Positions 30,594 through 41,200 of a DNA stretch of 47,747 nt are shown one piece after another. A model generated the notes under the pieces. That model saw only the letters and a program-made list of their open reading frames with translations. It ran no database searches and was not told where the DNA came from. A program made the translations under genes and the position numbers. The stretch spans positions 1 through 47,747 of the forward strand of contig JANXSQ010000269.1 in NCBI GenBank assembly GCA_025356595.1, in the 5' to 3' direction. The first letter of the stretch is position 1. Every line of letters starts with the position of its first letter. This stretch comes from Janthinobacterium sp. (lineage in GTDB: Bacteria > Pseudomonadota > Gammaproteobacteria > Burkholderiales > Burkholderiaceae_D).

Positions 30594-31370
30594 TTATTGG
30601 ATTTTTGCTTTTTTCAGCAGTTCTTCGCGGAAGGCCGCGACTTTCTTTTGTTGCAGCGCTTCGCCGATCTGGCCTTTGACTTCGTCGAACGACGGGATCT
30701 TGGCCGGGCGCGATTCTTCCAGCTTGATGACGTGGAAACCGAACTGCGTCTTGACCGGGGTCTCGGTGATCTGGCCGTTTTTCAGGGCCACCATGGCATC
30801 CGAGAATGGCTTGACGTAGGCGCCGGCGTTAGCCCAGTCCAGGTCGCCGCCATTGGCCGCCGAGCTGTCTTTCGAGACCTTGGCCAACTCTTCGAATTTG
30901 CCGCCGGCTTTCAGCTTGGTGATGATGTCTTTCGCTTCGGCTTCGGTGGCCACCAGGATGTGGCGGGCATGATATTCCTTGTCGCCGGCCTGGGCCTTGT
31001 ACTTGTCGTATTCGGCCTTGATGTCGGCGTCCTTGACCGGGTTTTTCTTGATGTGCTCGGCCAGCATGGCGTTGATGATGATGCTCTGGCGGGTGTTCTC
31101 GATCTGCGCCTTGACGTCGGCGCGGGTGCCGAAGCCTTGCTTGTCGGCTTCCTGGATCAGCACTTCGCGGCCGATCAGGTCGCGCTTGATGGCTTCGCGC
31201 AGTTGCGGCGAATCCGTTTGCTTGCCTTGGGCGACGACTTGCTTGACCAGTTGGTCGAGGCGGGCGGAGGTGATCGGCTTGCCGTTGACGGTGGCGATGT
31301 TTTGCGCGAAAGCGGGAATGGCGACGACGGCGATGAGGGCTATTAACAGACGGGCTGGCTTGAAAATCAT
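30594..31370 (-). CDS. Periplasmic peptidyl-prolyl isomerase, parvulin type (copy 1)
   Basis: A 258-residue PpiC/PrsA-like foldase. The signal peptide covers about residues 1-22 (ends AFAQ). A SurA-like helical N-terminal part (NGKPI..., LIGREVLIQEADKQGF) is followed by the parvulin core at about 130-225: ARHILVATEAEAKDII, FEELAKVSKDSSAANGGDLDW and FGFHVIKLEESRP. It should isomerise X-Pro bonds and chaperone outer-membrane or secreted proteins. The ATG at 31370 follows AGGATGTGATA; an in-frame GTG two codons earlier is too near the ribosome site. It is a tandem paralogue of the next gene, with about two-thirds of positions identical by eye. Confidence 0.93.
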   Translation of the reverse strand: MIFKPARLLIALIAVVAIPAFAQNIATVNGKPITSARLDQLVKQVVAQGKQTDSPQLREAIKRDLIGREVLIQEADKQGFGTRADVKAQIENTRQSIIINAMLAEHIKKNPVKDADIKAEYDKYKAQAGDKEYHARHILVATEAEAKDIITKLKAGGKFEELAKVSKDSSAANGGDLDWANAGAYVKPFSDAMVALKNGQITETPVKTQFGFHVIKLEESRPAKIPSFDEVKGQIGEALQQKKVAAFREELLKKAKIQ

Positions 31371-31438
31371 TATCACATCCTATAAAAACGAGGGGTCGCG
31401 CCTGCGGAACAGGGCGCTTGGTCTGCATGCAAAATGAC

Positions 31439-31462
31439 GCCGGCGCCGCGAACGGCGCCGGC
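31439..31462 (-). terminator. Strong hairpin between the two ppiC genes
   Basis: GCCGGCGCC, a 6-nt loop and GGCGCCGGC form a perfect 9-bp stem, 14 bases after the upstream ppiC stop. On the minus strand only GTCATTTTG follows, so it may attenuate transcription or protect RNA ends more than terminate fully. Confidence 0.5.
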
Positions 31463-31475
31463 AGGCACTACAGCA

Positions 31476-32255
31476 TTACTGGACTTTGGCTTTTTTGACC
31501 ATTTCTTCCTGGTACGCTTGCAGCTTCTTTTGTTGCAGCGCTTCGGTGATCTGTGGCTTGACTTCTTCCAGCGTCGGCAGTTTGGCGGCGCGGGTGTCGT
31601 CCAGCTTGATCACATGGAAACCGTTCGGCGATTGTACCGGGGTTTGCGTGAATTGGCCTTTCTGCAGGCCGACGAAGGCGTCCGAGAACACTTTCGGGAA
31701 GGACGACGGAGCCGCCCAGTCCAGGTCGCCGCCATTGTCGGCCGAGCCGGTGTCCTTCGAGGCCTTGGCCAGATCTTCGAATTTGGCGCCGCCCTTCAGC
31801 TTGGCGATGACGTCTTTCGCTTCGGCTTCGCTGGCCAGCAGGATGTGGCGCACATGGTATTCCTTGTCGCCGGACTGGGCCACGAAACGGTCGTATTCGG
31901 CCTTCACGTCGGCGTCCTTGACGGGGTTCTTCTGGATGAAGTCGCCGACCAGGGCGTTGATGACGATGGCTTGGCGGGTGTTTTCGATTTGCTGCTTGAC
32001 GGCGGCGTCTTTGCCGAAGCCTTGCTTTTCAGCTTCTTGCATGAGCACTTCGCGGCCGATCAAGTCTTTCTTGATCATGTCGCGCAATTCTTTCGAATCC
32101 GGTTGCTGGCCTTGCGCGACCACTTGTTTGACGATCGCGTCAACGCGCGAGGATGGAATAGGCTTGCCATTCACAACAGCAATATTTTGCGCGAGAACAG
32201 GTAAAGCGACAACGGCGAGTAGTGCTATCAGCAAGCGGGCTGGCTTAAAAGTCAT
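31476..32255 (-). CDS. Periplasmic peptidyl-prolyl isomerase, parvulin type (copy 2)
   Basis: A 259-residue paralogue of the neighbouring gene with the same layout: signal peptide ending VLAQ near residue 23, SurA-like N-terminal helices, and the parvulin core VRHILLASEAEAKDVI, FEDLAKASKDTGSADNGGDLDW and NGFHVIKLDDTR. The C-terminus (EALQQKKLQAYQEEMVKKAKVQ) matches its twin. The ATG at 32255 follows AACAGGATTTAATA. The 105 bases before the twin carry a strong hairpin, so the two may be expressed at different levels. It is likely to help outer-membrane protein folding. Divergence is concentrated in loops, which suggests different clients, but that is inference. Confidence 0.93.
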   Translation of the reverse strand: MTFKPARLLIALLAVVALPVLAQNIAVVNGKPIPSSRVDAIVKQVVAQGQQPDSKELRDMIKKDLIGREVLMQEAEKQGFGKDAAVKQQIENTRQAIVINALVGDFIQKNPVKDADVKAEYDRFVAQSGDKEYHVRHILLASEAEAKDVIAKLKGGAKFEDLAKASKDTGSADNGGDLDWAAPSSFPKVFSDAFVGLQKGQFTQTPVQSPNGFHVIKLDDTRAAKLPTLEEVKPQITEALQQKKLQAYQEEMVKKAKVQ

Positions 32256-32291
32256 TATTAAATCCTGTTAGGGAAAAGTTCGTGAAAAGTG

Positions 32292-32303
32292 CTTTTGCAA
32301 AAG
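32292..32303. promoter_or_regulatory. Perfect 12-bp palindrome upstream of ppiC copy 2
   Basis: CTTTTGCAAAAG is a perfect palindrome, 37 bases upstream of the ppiC ATG, in the 106-bp gap after bolA. It could be an operator of a separate ppiC promoter. No factor is known to me. Confidence 0.3.
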
Positions 32304-32361
32304 AGAAATCGACCAGCGCCAATTTCGTTCAGTGTAACAGTCCGATCCATTCATTCCGGTT

Positions 32362-32658
32362 TCACTGCGCGCCGCCGGCCTTTACTTCGGACGGCGCCAA
32401 GGCGATTATCGCCAACGCGTGTATCTCCGTATGCATCATATCGTGCACGGAATCATACACGAGTCGATGCCGCATGACGAGTCTGAGCCCCTCAAATTGC
32501 GCTGAAACAATGCGCAAATTATAATGCCCGCCGCCCGAGGCGGCGCCGGCGTGCCCGGCGTGGCGCGCCGAGTCGTCGTCGAGCACGCATTCGGTCGGCG
32601 CCAGGGCCGCCTGCAGGCGGCCGCGCATGCGTTCAATGCGGGTGTCGGGCGTGTTCAT
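32362..32658 (-). CDS. bolA: BolA family protein
   Basis: A 98-residue BolA-like protein. The class II KH-like core shows GGHYNLRIVSAQFEG followed by RHRLVYDSVHDMMHTEIHALAI, the family's conserved C-terminal block with its invariant His. BolA proteins bind monothiol glutaredoxins with a shared Fe-S cluster and act in iron handling, stress and envelope morphology. A His- and Ala-rich loop near residues 33-44 (RHAGHAGAASGGGH) may add metal ligands. The ATG overlaps the yciB stop by four bases, so the two are coupled. The yciB-bolA pairing is common in betaproteobacteria, as I recall. Confidence 0.93.
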   Translation of the reverse strand: MNTPDTRIERMRGRLQAALAPTECVLDDDSARHAGHAGAASGGGHYNLRIVSAQFEGLRLVMRHRLVYDSVHDMMHTEIHALAIIALAPSEVKAGGAQ

Positions 32659-33284
32659 GCATCCTCCTGGATGTGTTTGGACAGAAACAGGGTCTGGGCA
32701 ATGATAAAGACGAAGAAGATTCCGGTGGTGCCGAAGGCCTTGAAACTCACCCAGGCGCTCAAATCGTTCTTATAGATGACGAAGGCGACCAACAGGTTCA
32801 GCGCGCCGATGAAGGCCAGAAACACCATCCAGGCGACGAGGATTTTGTGCCAGATGGGGTCGGGCAACTTGATTTGCGCCTCCATCGCATTGCGCATCAG
32901 ATTCTTCTTGAAGAATACCTGGCTTATCAATAGCGCCAGGCCGAACAGCCAGTAAATCAGGGTCGGTTTCCATTTGATGAAAGTATCATCGTGGAAATAA
33001 ATACCGGCGCCGCCGAAGACGACGAAGACGAACAGCGACACCCACAGCATGCCGTGCACCTTTTGCCGGCGCGCCAGCAAATACACCACTTGCAGGAAGG
33101 TGGCGGCGATGCCGGCCAAGGTCGCCAGCATGATGGGGGCCTGCGCCTTGGCGGCCACGCCGCCGGAAATGAAGGCCGACAGGTATTGGCTGACCAGGGC
33201 GTAGGCCGTGTCCTCGTTGCCGCCGGCCCATTTGTAGACGCCGAAGAACAGGAACAGCGGAATATAGTCGAACAGAAATTTCAT
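32655..33284 (-). CDS. yciB: Inner-membrane septation protein A homologue (YciB/IspZ)
   Basis: A 209-residue polytopic inner-membrane protein with five or six hydrophobic segments. It opens with the family signature MKFLFDYIPLFLFFGVYKW; WKPTLIYWLFGLALL, WHKILVAWMVFLAFIGALNL and WVSFKAFGTTGIFF are further typical blocks. Family members affect cell division and envelope synthesis by contacts with elongasome and divisome proteins. It lies 9 bases after msrB and overlaps bolA by four bases, in the middle of the minus-strand cluster. It is slightly longer than the E. coli protein. Confidence 0.93.
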   Translation of the reverse strand: MKFLFDYIPLFLFFGVYKWAGGNEDTAYALVSQYLSAFISGGVAAKAQAPIMLATLAGIAATFLQVVYLLARRQKVHGMLWVSLFVFVVFGGAGIYFHDDTFIKWKPTLIYWLFGLALLISQVFFKKNLMRNAMEAQIKLPDPIWHKILVAWMVFLAFIGALNLLVAFVIYKNDLSAWVSFKAFGTTGIFFVFIIAQTLFLSKHIQEDA

Positions 33285-33293
33285 CGTATTCTT

Positions 33294-33701
33294 TTAAACG
33301 GTTTGTGGATCAAAGCGCAGCGACGCCGAGTTAATGCAATAGCGCAGGCCGGTGGGCGGCGGACCGTCCGGGAAAACATGGCCGAGATGGGCGTCGCAGA
33401 CCGCGCAGACGATTTCGGTGCGCAGCATACCATGGCTGCGGTCGACGATTTCCGTGACGTTGGCCGGGTCGAGGGCCTTGAAGTAGCTCGGCCAGCCGCA
33501 GCCGGAATCGAATTTGGCGTCGGAGGCGAACAGCGGCGTGTTGCAGCAGACGCAGGTGTAGATGCCGTGCCCGTGGTGGTCCCAGTATTCGCCCGTGAAG
33601 GCGCGCTCGGTGGCGGCCTGGCGCGCCACCTGGTATTGCATGCTGTCCAGCATGGCACGCCATTCGGCGTCGGTTTTCTGTACTTTATCGCGCATCATCA
33701 T
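33294..33701 (-). CDS. msrB: Peptide methionine-(R)-S-oxide reductase MsrB
   Basis: A 135-residue enzyme that reduces the R-sulfoxide of methionine in proteins with thioredoxin. Two CxxC pairs bind structural zinc (CVCCN and CAVCD). The active-site part is [35 protein letters not shown], with the catalytic Cys in RYCINSAS. The expected resolving Cys may be the one in SGCGWPS. There is no signal peptide, so it is cytosolic. Three ATGs stand in a row at 33701, 33698 and 33695; the first is placed best behind the GAG of CTGAGATTGAG, but any could be used. It begins 8 bases after the selO stop. Confidence 0.95.
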   Translation of the reverse strand: MMMRDKVQKTDAEWRAMLDSMQYQVARQAATERAFTGEYWDHHGHGIYTCVCCNTPLFASDAKFDSGCGWPSYFKALDPANVTEIVDRSHGMLRTEIVCAVCDAHLGHVFPDGPPPTGLRYCINSASLRFDPQTV

Positions 33702-33708
33702 CTCAATC

Positions 33709-35217
33709 TCAGGAAGAACAACTAACTTCAAGGTGGCTGGCCCAGTCCGGCGGCAGGGCCGCGTAGTGCTCGTGCTCGGGCTGTTCATCGTAGGGACGCG
33801 CCAGTACGGACAGCAGGCGCTCCACTTCAGTAAAGTCCTTTTTCTGCGCTTTTTCAATGGCCACTTGCGCCAGGTAGTTGCGCAGCACGTACTTCGGGTT
33901 GACCCGGTTCATCGCCGCGCGGCGCGCCGCGTCGGCGCTGCCTTCGCGGCGCAGGCGCTGGCGGTACTGTGCGGCCCAGGCGTCGAAGGCGGGCCGGTCG
34001 ATGAACAGGTCGCGCAGGGGCGCGTCGGCGGCCGGCTCGTCCACGCGCAGGTCGCCGAGGCGGCGGAAGAACAGCGTGAAGTCGACATGGTTGGCCTGCA
34101 TCAGCGCGAACATGGCGTCGAACAGGACGGCGTCGGTGTCCAGCGCCGTGTCCAGGCCCAGCTTCTGGTGCAGCAACTGGTCCATCCTGGCGGCGAAGGC
34201 GGGCTGGTAGACGTCCAGCGCCTCCTGCGCGGCGGACACCTCGCCGATCAGCGGCAGCAGGGCCTGGCCCAGCGCGTAGCAATTCCAGTGGCCGATCTCC
34301 GGCTGCATCGCGTAGGAATAACGGCCCTGCTGGTCGGTGTGGTTGCAGATGTGCCGGGCGTCGAAGGCCTCCATGAAGCCGAAGGGACCGTAGTCCAGCG
34401 TCAGGCCGAGGATGGACATATTGTCGGTGTTGAGCACGCCGTGCATGAAGCCGACCGCCTGCCAGTGGGCGATGGTGTGCGCCGTGCGGCGCGCCACTTC
34501 GGCCAGCAGCGCCTGGTAGGGGTTGGCCTCCCGGCGCAATTGCGGATAGAAGGCGTCGATGACGTAGTCGGCGAGGATCTTCAGCTCGGCCGTCTGCTCG
34601 CGGTAGAACCAGTGCTCGAAGGAGCCGAAGCGCACGAAGCTGGGCGCCATGCGCGTCACCACGGCGGCGCTTTCCATGCTCTCGCGCAGCACGCCCTGGT
34701 CGGAGCCGGTCACGGCCAGCGCGCGCGAGCTGGGAATGCCCAGCGCGGCCATCGCTTCGGAGCAGAGGAATTCGCGGATCGAGGAGCGCAGCACGGCGCG
34801 CCCGTCGCCCATGCGCGAGTAGGGCGTGGCGCCGGCGCCCTTCAGCTGCAACTCCAGCGGACCGTCGGGCGTGGCCAGCTCGCCCAGCAAAATGGCGCGC
34901 CCGTCGCCCAGTTGGCCGGCCCAGACGCCGAACTGGTGGCCGGAATACACGGCCGCCAGCGGCTGCGCGGCCAGCGGTACGCGGTTGCCGCTGAGCGTGG
35001 CGACGAAATCCTCGGCGCCCAGCGCGGCCGCGTCCAGGCCGATCAGGGCGGCGGCGGCGGGGCTGGCGGCGATCAGATACGGCGCGGGCAGGGGCGTGGG
35101 CATCAGGCGGGTGTAGAACGCCGGCGGCAGGGCCGCGAATGAATTGCCCAGGGGCAGGGTGTCGGCAGTGATGGTGGTTCCAGTCGATCGAAAATGGGTG
35201 GCGCGCGCGGCGCGCAC
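33709..35217 (-). CDS. selO: Protein adenylyltransferase SelO (YdiU/UPF0061)
   Basis: A pseudokinase-fold enzyme, up to 502 residues, that transfers AMP from ATP to Ser, Thr or Tyr of proteins. Family blocks are [56 protein letters not shown] and [14 protein letters not shown] with [10 protein letters not shown]. The C-terminus ends SCSS, where eukaryotic SelO carries selenocysteine. In E. coli SelO modifies redox proteins such as glutaredoxin, and here msrB follows 8 bases away, consistent with an oxidative-stress operon. The listed start is a GTG; residues before TLPLGNSF are not typical, so the true start may lie up to 20 codons downstream. Confidence 0.93.
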   Translation of the reverse strand: MRAARATHFRSTGTTITADTLPLGNSFAALPPAFYTRLMPTPLPAPYLIAASPAAAALIGLDAAALGAEDFVATLSGNRVPLAAQPLAAVYSGHQFGVWAGQLGDGRAILLGELATPDGPLELQLKGAGATPYSRMGDGRAVLRSSIREFLCSEAMAALGIPSSRALAVTGSDQGVLRESMESAAVVTRMAPSFVRFGSFEHWFYREQTAELKILADYVIDAFYPQLRREANPYQALLAEVARRTAHTIAHWQAVGFMHGVLNTDNMSILGLTLDYGPFGFMEAFDARHICNHTDQQGRYSYAMQPEIGHWNCYALGQALLPLIGEVSAAQEALDVYQPAFAARMDQLLHQKLGLDTALDTDAVLFDAMFALMQANHVDFTLFFRRLGDLRVDEPAADAPLRDLFIDRPAFDAWAAQYRQRLRREGSADAARRAAMNRVNPKYVLRNYLAQVAIEKAQKKDFTEVERLLSVLARPYDEQPEHEHYAALPPDWASHLEVSCSS

Positions 35218-35366
35218 GGGCGTGGGATGGATTTTACCGCACCGTGGGAGTTTATTCGCAAGCGCGGCATTTTTCGGCGCGTCTTACATTTTCTCACCAT
35301 CCGGCACGGGCAAAATCAAGGCCGCAGTGCCATATTGCAACGCAACATCGAAATACATTGACGCCT

Positions 35367-35384
35367 TTCGCACGGTCGTACGAA
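35367..35384. promoter_or_regulatory. Operator-like palindrome upstream of the acyl-CoA ligase
   Basis: TTCGCACGGTCGTACGAA is an 18-bp palindrome with few mismatches, 36 bases before the ligase ATG. Its reverse complement contains TACGACCGTGC, nearly the same as the sites at 37163 and 46205. The form fits a TetR-type dimer site. Confidence 0.55.
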
Positions 35385-35420
35385 ACTGGATATCGATTTG
35401 TACAACTTGCGGGAGATTCG

Positions 35421-37073
35421 ATGTCGCCTTACCCACAGAGCCCCTTGATGGGGCAAATGATGAGCCAACCGCTGCTCATCTCCAGCATCATCGAATTCGT
35501 CGCCCGCCACTACGGCGGCAACGAGATCGTCTCGCGCCGCGTCGAGGGCGATCTGCACCGCTACACCTACCGCGATTGCCACCGGCGCGCCAAGCGCCTG
35601 GCCAACGCCCTGCACGGCCTGGGCGTGCGCATGGGCGACCGGGTCGCCACCCTGGCCTGGAACGGCTACCGCCACCTGGAGGCCTACTACGCCGTGTCCG
35701 GCTCGGGCGCGGTGCTGCACACCATCAACCCGCGCCTGTTCCCGGAGCAGATCGCCTACATCTCCAATCACGCCGAGGACCAGTGCCTGCTGTTCGATCT
35801 GAGCTTCCTGCCGGTGGTCGAGGCGATCGCCGCGCAATGCCACAGCGTCAAGCATTTCGTGCTGATGTGCGAGCGCGACCGCATGCCGGCCGACAGCAAG
35901 ATCCCCGACCTGCTGTGCTACGAGGACTTGATCGCCACCCATTCGGACGATTACCAGTGGCCGCTGTTCGACGAGAACTCGGCGGCGACCCTGTGCTACA
36001 CCTCGGGCACCACCGGCAATCCGAAGGGCGCCCTGTATTCGCACCGCTCGACGGTGCTGCACGCCTACGGCTCGGCGATGCCGAACGCCCTGAACGTCTC
36101 GGCGGCCGACACGGTGCTGCCGGTGGTGCCCATGTTCCACGTCAACGCCTGGGGCTTGCCGTACTCGGTGCCCCTGTCGGGCGCGAAGATGGTCTTCCCC
36201 GGCCCGGCGCTGGACGGCAAATCGCTCTACGAGCTGTTCGAAGCCGAGAAGGTGACGTTCTCGGCGGGCGTGCCGACCGTCTGGCTGGGCCTGGTGAACC
36301 ACATGCTGCAGAACAATTTGCGCTTTTCCACCTTCCGCCGCACGGTCATCGGCGGCGCCGCCTGCCCGCCGGCGCTGATGGACACCCTCATCGACGAGCT
36401 CGACGTGGAGGTCATCCACGCCTGGGGCATGACGGAGATGTCGCCGCTGGGCACCACCGGCGGCCTGCAGGTGCGCCATCTGGATCTGCCGAAGGAGGCC
36501 CAGCGCAAGATCCTGCAGAAGCAGGGCCACGCGATCTACGGCGTCGACATGAAGATCGTCGACGACGAGGGCAAGGAGTTGCCGTGGGACGGCAGCAGCT
36601 ACGGCCATCTGCTGGTGAAGGGGCCGTGGGTCATCGCCCGCTATTACAAGGACGAGGGCGGCGAGGTCTTGCAGGACGGCTGGTTCGCCACCGGCGACGT
36701 GTCCACCATCGACGCCGACGGCTATATGCAGATCACCGACCGCAGCAAGGATGTCATCAAATCGGGCGGCGAGTGGATCGGCACCATCGACCTGGAAAAC
36801 CTGGCGATGGGCCACCCGGCCGTGCTGCAGGCGGCCTGCATCGGCGTGCCGCACCCGAAATGGGACGAGCGGCCCCTGCTGCTGGTGGTCAGGCGTCCCG
36901 GCCATGAGCTGAGCGGCGCCGAAGTGCTCGCCTTCATGGAGGGCAAGGTGGCGAAGTGGTGGATGCCCGACGACGTGCTGTTCATCGACGCCCTGCCGAT
37001 GGGCGCCACCGGCAAGATCCAGAAGAACAAGCTGCGCGAACTGTACCGCCAGCATCGCCTGCCCACGGTCTGA
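35421..37073 (+). CDS. Fatty acyl-CoA ligase (AMP-forming, AlkK / medium-chain type)
   Basis: A 550-residue ANL-superfamily enzyme that activates a fatty acid to its CoA thioester through an acyl-adenylate. Motifs are the P-loop [19 protein letters not shown] (about residue 192), [13 protein letters not shown] (A5), [17 protein letters not shown] (A7), [15 protein letters not shown] (A8 hinge and fatty-acid signature) and [13 protein letters not shown] with the catalytic Lys. The ATG at 35421 follows GGGAG; the frame is open further upstream but lacks a better start. The size and SGGEW block point to the medium-chain AlkK group rather than acetyl-CoA synthetase. It is divergent from selO and is the first of four fatty-acid genes in the window. 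Confidence 0.93.
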   Translation: MSPYPQSPLMGQMMSQPLLISSIIEFVARHYGGNEIVSRRVEGDLHRYTYRDCHRRAKRLANALHGLGVRMGDRVATLAWNGYRHLEAYYAVSGSGAVLHTINPRLFPEQIAYISNHAEDQCLLFDLSFLPVVEAIAAQCHSVKHFVLMCERDRMPADSKIPDLLCYEDLIATHSDDYQWPLFDENSAATLCYTSGTTGNPKGALYSHRSTVLHAYGSAMPNALNVSAADTVLPVVPMFHVNAWGLPYSVPLSGAKMVFPGPALDGKSLYELFEAEKVTFSAGVPTVWLGLVNHMLQNNLRFSTFRRTVIGGAACPPALMDTLIDELDVEVIHAWGMTEMSPLGTTGGLQVRHLDLPKEAQRKILQKQGHAIYGVDMKIVDDEGKELPWDGSSYGHLLVKGPWVIARYYKDEGGEVLQDGWFATGDVSTIDADGYMQITDRSKDVIKSGGEWIGTIDLENLAMGHPAVLQAACIGVPHPKWDERPLLLVVRRPGHELSGAEVLAFMEGKVAKWWMPDDVLFIDALPMGATGKIQKNKLRELYRQHRLPTV

Positions 37074-37091
37074 TAGTCTGACACAAGGCGC

Positions 37092-37138
37092 CGGCGGCGC
37101 GCGTGCGGGCCAAGTCCCGCGCTGCGCGCCGCCGTTTT
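37092..37138 (+). terminator. Intrinsic terminator after the acyl-CoA ligase
   Basis: CGGCGGCGCGC pairs with GCGCGCCGCCG, with an inner GCGGG/CCCGC stem, then TTTTCGTTTT. It separates the ligase from the next beta-oxidation gene. Confidence 0.8.
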
Positions 37139-37162
37139 CGTTTTCCAGGGCTCCCGCATAAA

Positions 37163-37180
37163 ATAATACGACCGTTCTTT
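37163..37180. promoter_or_regulatory. Operator-like site upstream of the FadJ-like gene
   Basis: ATAATACGACCGTTCTTT shares the core TACGACCGTnC with the sites at 35367 (reverse complement) and 46205. It lies directly before the -10 at 37187, where a bound repressor would block RNA polymerase. Confidence 0.5.
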
Positions 37181-37186
37181 TTGCGG

Positions 37187-37192
37187 TATAGT
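37187..37192 (+). promoter_or_regulatory. -10 element of the FadJ-like gene
   Basis: TATAGT lies 48 bases before the ATG. The predicted start near 37199 leaves a leader of about 40 nt with a GGAAGAG ribosome site. No good -35 is seen; the operator-like site occupies that zone. Confidence 0.5.
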
Positions 37193-37239
37193 GGGATACT
37201 GTGTTTGCCGAATTGAAGTTTTCACTAAAAGGAAGAGAC

Positions 37240-39327
<2,088 letters not shown>

Positions 39328-39343
39328 ACGCCGCGCGTAGCCC

Positions 39344-39383
39344 CAGGCGTCCCCGCGCGAGCATGCGCCGGGACGCCTGTTTT
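39344..39383 (+). terminator. Intrinsic terminator after the FadJ-like gene
   Basis: CAGGCGTCCC pairs with GGGACGCCTG across a GC-rich loop that itself can pair, then TTTTATTT. It starts 17 bases past the stop. Confidence 0.85.
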
Positions 39384-39414
39384 ATTTGAAAACATTGCCG
39401 ATTACATCAATATC

Positions 39415-39443
39415 TTGACTGCGTAGACGTGCTCATGGATACT
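39415..39443 (+). promoter_or_regulatory. Possible promoter of the small membrane protein gene
   Basis: TTGACT, a 17-bp spacer and GATACT, about 100 bases before the ATG at 39543. The -35 is good and the -10 fair. Confidence 0.45.
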
Positions 39444-39542
39444 TTCGCGCTGCGGCCGCATTGAACGAATTCCCACAACGATTCCTGTTATATCCGGCGC
39501 AATCGACCTTTTTGTATCACCGAGCGCCAACAGAGAACGAGC

Positions 39543-39851
39543 ATGCCACCATCAGTTGAAAGCGAGTCCCCGAGCGGGAATGTCTGGATTTTGCCGGCCG
39601 TCTTCGGCCTGCCCGGTTTGTATGACGGACTCAACGCCATCGCGGAAAACAATTTCGGCATGTTTCTATCCGGCTTCGGACGGGTGCTGTGTGCGTTGTT
39701 CTTTCTGCTGCAAGGCGTGCGCTGCTCGCTGGCCCATCCCCTGCAATGGCCCGTCGTGCGGCCGCGCCACTCCAGCACGGTGGCCGCCCTCGGTTTCGCC
39801 GGCGGCATTTTGACCATAGGCGGCTGGCTGATACGCCAGGGCTTCTTCTAG
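39543..39851 (+). CDS. Small membrane protein of unknown function
   Basis: A 102-residue protein with two or three hydrophobic segments: about 15-30 (VWILPAVFGLPGLY), 40-58 (FLSGFGRVLCALFFLLQGV) and 82-100 (VAALGFAGGILTIGGWLI). It has no signal peptidase site. I do not recognise a family. Its own promoter-like sequence and an AGAGAACGAGC ribosome site support expression, and codon use matches its neighbours. It ends 28 bases before the convergent DUF2798 gene. Confidence 0.65.
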   Translation: MPPSVESESPSGNVWILPAVFGLPGLYDGLNAIAENNFGMFLSGFGRVLCALFFLLQGVRCSLAHPLQWPVVRPRHSSTVAALGFAGGILTIGGWLIRQGFF

Positions 39852-39879
39852 ACGGACGCGGCGCGGCGGCAACCGCCCC

Positions 39880-40113
39880 TCATGCGCGGCGCCGCGCCAG
39901 CAGGCGCAGGCTCAGGGCCTGCACCTTGGGCGCGCACAGCACCACGGCGACAAAGGCCACCGGCCAAGCCGCCATGAAGGCGTGGCGCCAGCGGCCCAGG
40001 AAGTCGGCGGCGAAGCCGATGTTGAGCCAGGTGACCCACATGCTCATCAGCACGGTCATCAGCAGGGACATCAGGAAGGCGAAGGTGAAGCGCAGGCGCA
40101 GGGCGTCGGACAT
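39880..40113 (-). CDS. DUF2798 membrane protein
   Basis: A 77-residue protein with two membrane helices. The pattern FAFLMSLLMTVLMSMWVTWLN followed by FLGRWRHAFMAAWPVAFVAV is that of DUF2798, which is often found next to a LysR regulator. The function is unknown. The ATG at 40113 follows AAGGAAAACACC. It is divergent from a LysR gene with 100 bp between starts, so it is the most likely regulated target. Arg-rich C-terminus. Confidence 0.8.
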   Translation of the reverse strand: MSDALRLRFTFAFLMSLLMTVLMSMWVTWLNIGFAADFLGRWRHAFMAAWPVAFVAVVLCAPKVQALSLRLLARRRA

Positions 40114-40140
40114 GGTGTTTTCCTTGGAAGTGGTGAGTGT

Positions 40141-40157
40141 GCGTATAGCGTAGACGC
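40141..40157. promoter_or_regulatory. Candidate LysR operator in the divergent promoter region
   Basis: The 17-bp dyad GCGTATAGCGTAGACGC (pattern GCGTnTAnnnTAnACGC) is centred between the DUF2798 and LysR starts. A TATACT at 40169 downstream could be the LysR -10. Position and symmetry fit LysR binding, although the spacing is not the usual T-N11-A. Confidence 0.4.
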
Positions 40158-40213
40158 TTGCGCGGATCTATACTAGAGCGATATTTTTAATCTCAAATTC
40201 CAAAAATGACATC

Positions 40214-41137
40214 ATGCTCGACGATCTAGCCCTGTTTGTCGCCATAGTCGAGGCCGGCAGCCTGAACGCCGCCGCCGAGAAGGAGGGCGTGCCGGCGGCG
40301 ACGGTGACGCGGCGCCTGCAAAAGCTCGAGGGCACGCTCGGCTACCGCCTGCTGAACCGCAGCGCGCGGCGCATGCAGCCGACCGCCGAAGGCTGGCAGT
40401 ACTACGAACAGTGCCGGCCGCTGGTGCACGCCCTGCGCCAGGCGACCCGCCGCCTGGACGCCAGCCTGGGCGCGCTGTCCGGCACCATCCGGGTGCTGGC
40501 GCCGGTGAATTTCGCCAGCGGCCTGCTGACGCCGGCCTGGGTCGGCTTCATGCAGCGCTATCCCGACATCAATCTGGAGCTGGAATTGTCGAACCAGTTG
40601 CAAGACCTGGTCCTCAGCGGCGCCGACCTGGCCATCCGCGTCGGCGCGCTGGAGGATTCGACGCTGACCCAGCGCCGCCTCGGCAAGGCCGAACTGGTGC
40701 TGGTGGGGGCGCCGTCCTATCTGGCGCGCGCCGGCAGGCCGGCCGACGCGGCGGCGCTGGCCTCGCACGCGCTGCTGGTGGCCGAACCGCTGCGCCAATG
40801 GCGGCTGCGCCATCCGGAGACCGGCGCCGAGGTGACGCTGCAACCGCAGGCGCGGCTGCGCGTCAATGAAATGCGCCTGGCGGTGGAGATGGCCGAGGCC
40901 GGCCTGGGCATCCTGCTATGCCCCTTGCTGCAATGCCGTGAGCACATCCATTCCGGGGCTCTGCTGCGCGTCCTGCCGGAATGGATGCCGGAGCCGCGCC
41001 ACGTCTACGCGGTGTGGACCCAGCGCCGTTACCTGCCGGCACGGGTGCGCGCCCTGCTCGAGCATCTGGCCGCCTTCGCCGCCGGGAATCCCTTGCTGAA
41101 CGGTAAGGAGGAGGCCGGCGCGGGCAATGCGGGGTAA
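40214..41137 (+). CDS. LysR-family transcriptional regulator
   Basis: A 307-residue regulator. The N-terminal winged helix covers residues 1-60: MLDDLALFVAIVEAGSLNAA, PAATVTRRLQKLEGTLGYRLLNR. A linker helix and a periplasmic-binding-like effector domain from about 90 follow (GTIRVLAPVNFASGLLTPAW, GADLAIRVGALEDSTLTQRRLG). It resembles the AaeR/DmlR-type subgroup with the FxAIVEAGSxxAAA opening. The effector is unknown. It is divergent from the DUF2798 gene, which it probably controls together with itself through the dyad at 40141. Confidence 0.93.
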   Translation: MLDDLALFVAIVEAGSLNAAAEKEGVPAATVTRRLQKLEGTLGYRLLNRSARRMQPTAEGWQYYEQCRPLVHALRQATRRLDASLGALSGTIRVLAPVNFASGLLTPAWVGFMQRYPDINLELELSNQLQDLVLSGADLAIRVGALEDSTLTQRRLGKAELVLVGAPSYLARAGRPADAAALASHALLVAEPLRQWRLRHPETGAEVTLQPQARLRVNEMRLAVEMAEAGLGILLCPLLQCREHIHSGALLRVLPEWMPEPRHVYAVWTQRRYLPARVRALLEHLAAFAAGNPLLNGKEEAGAGNAG

Positions 41138-41200
41138 TGGTAGGCGCGGCGGCGCCGAGCGGATACTATATGCTTCACTTCACGCCAAAGCGCTCCCGTC

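Noticed and set aside
33709-33720. Selenocysteine insertion in SelO.
   Set aside because: The C-terminal position is an ordinary Cys codon followed by two Ser and a stop; there is no in-frame UGA in need of recoding.
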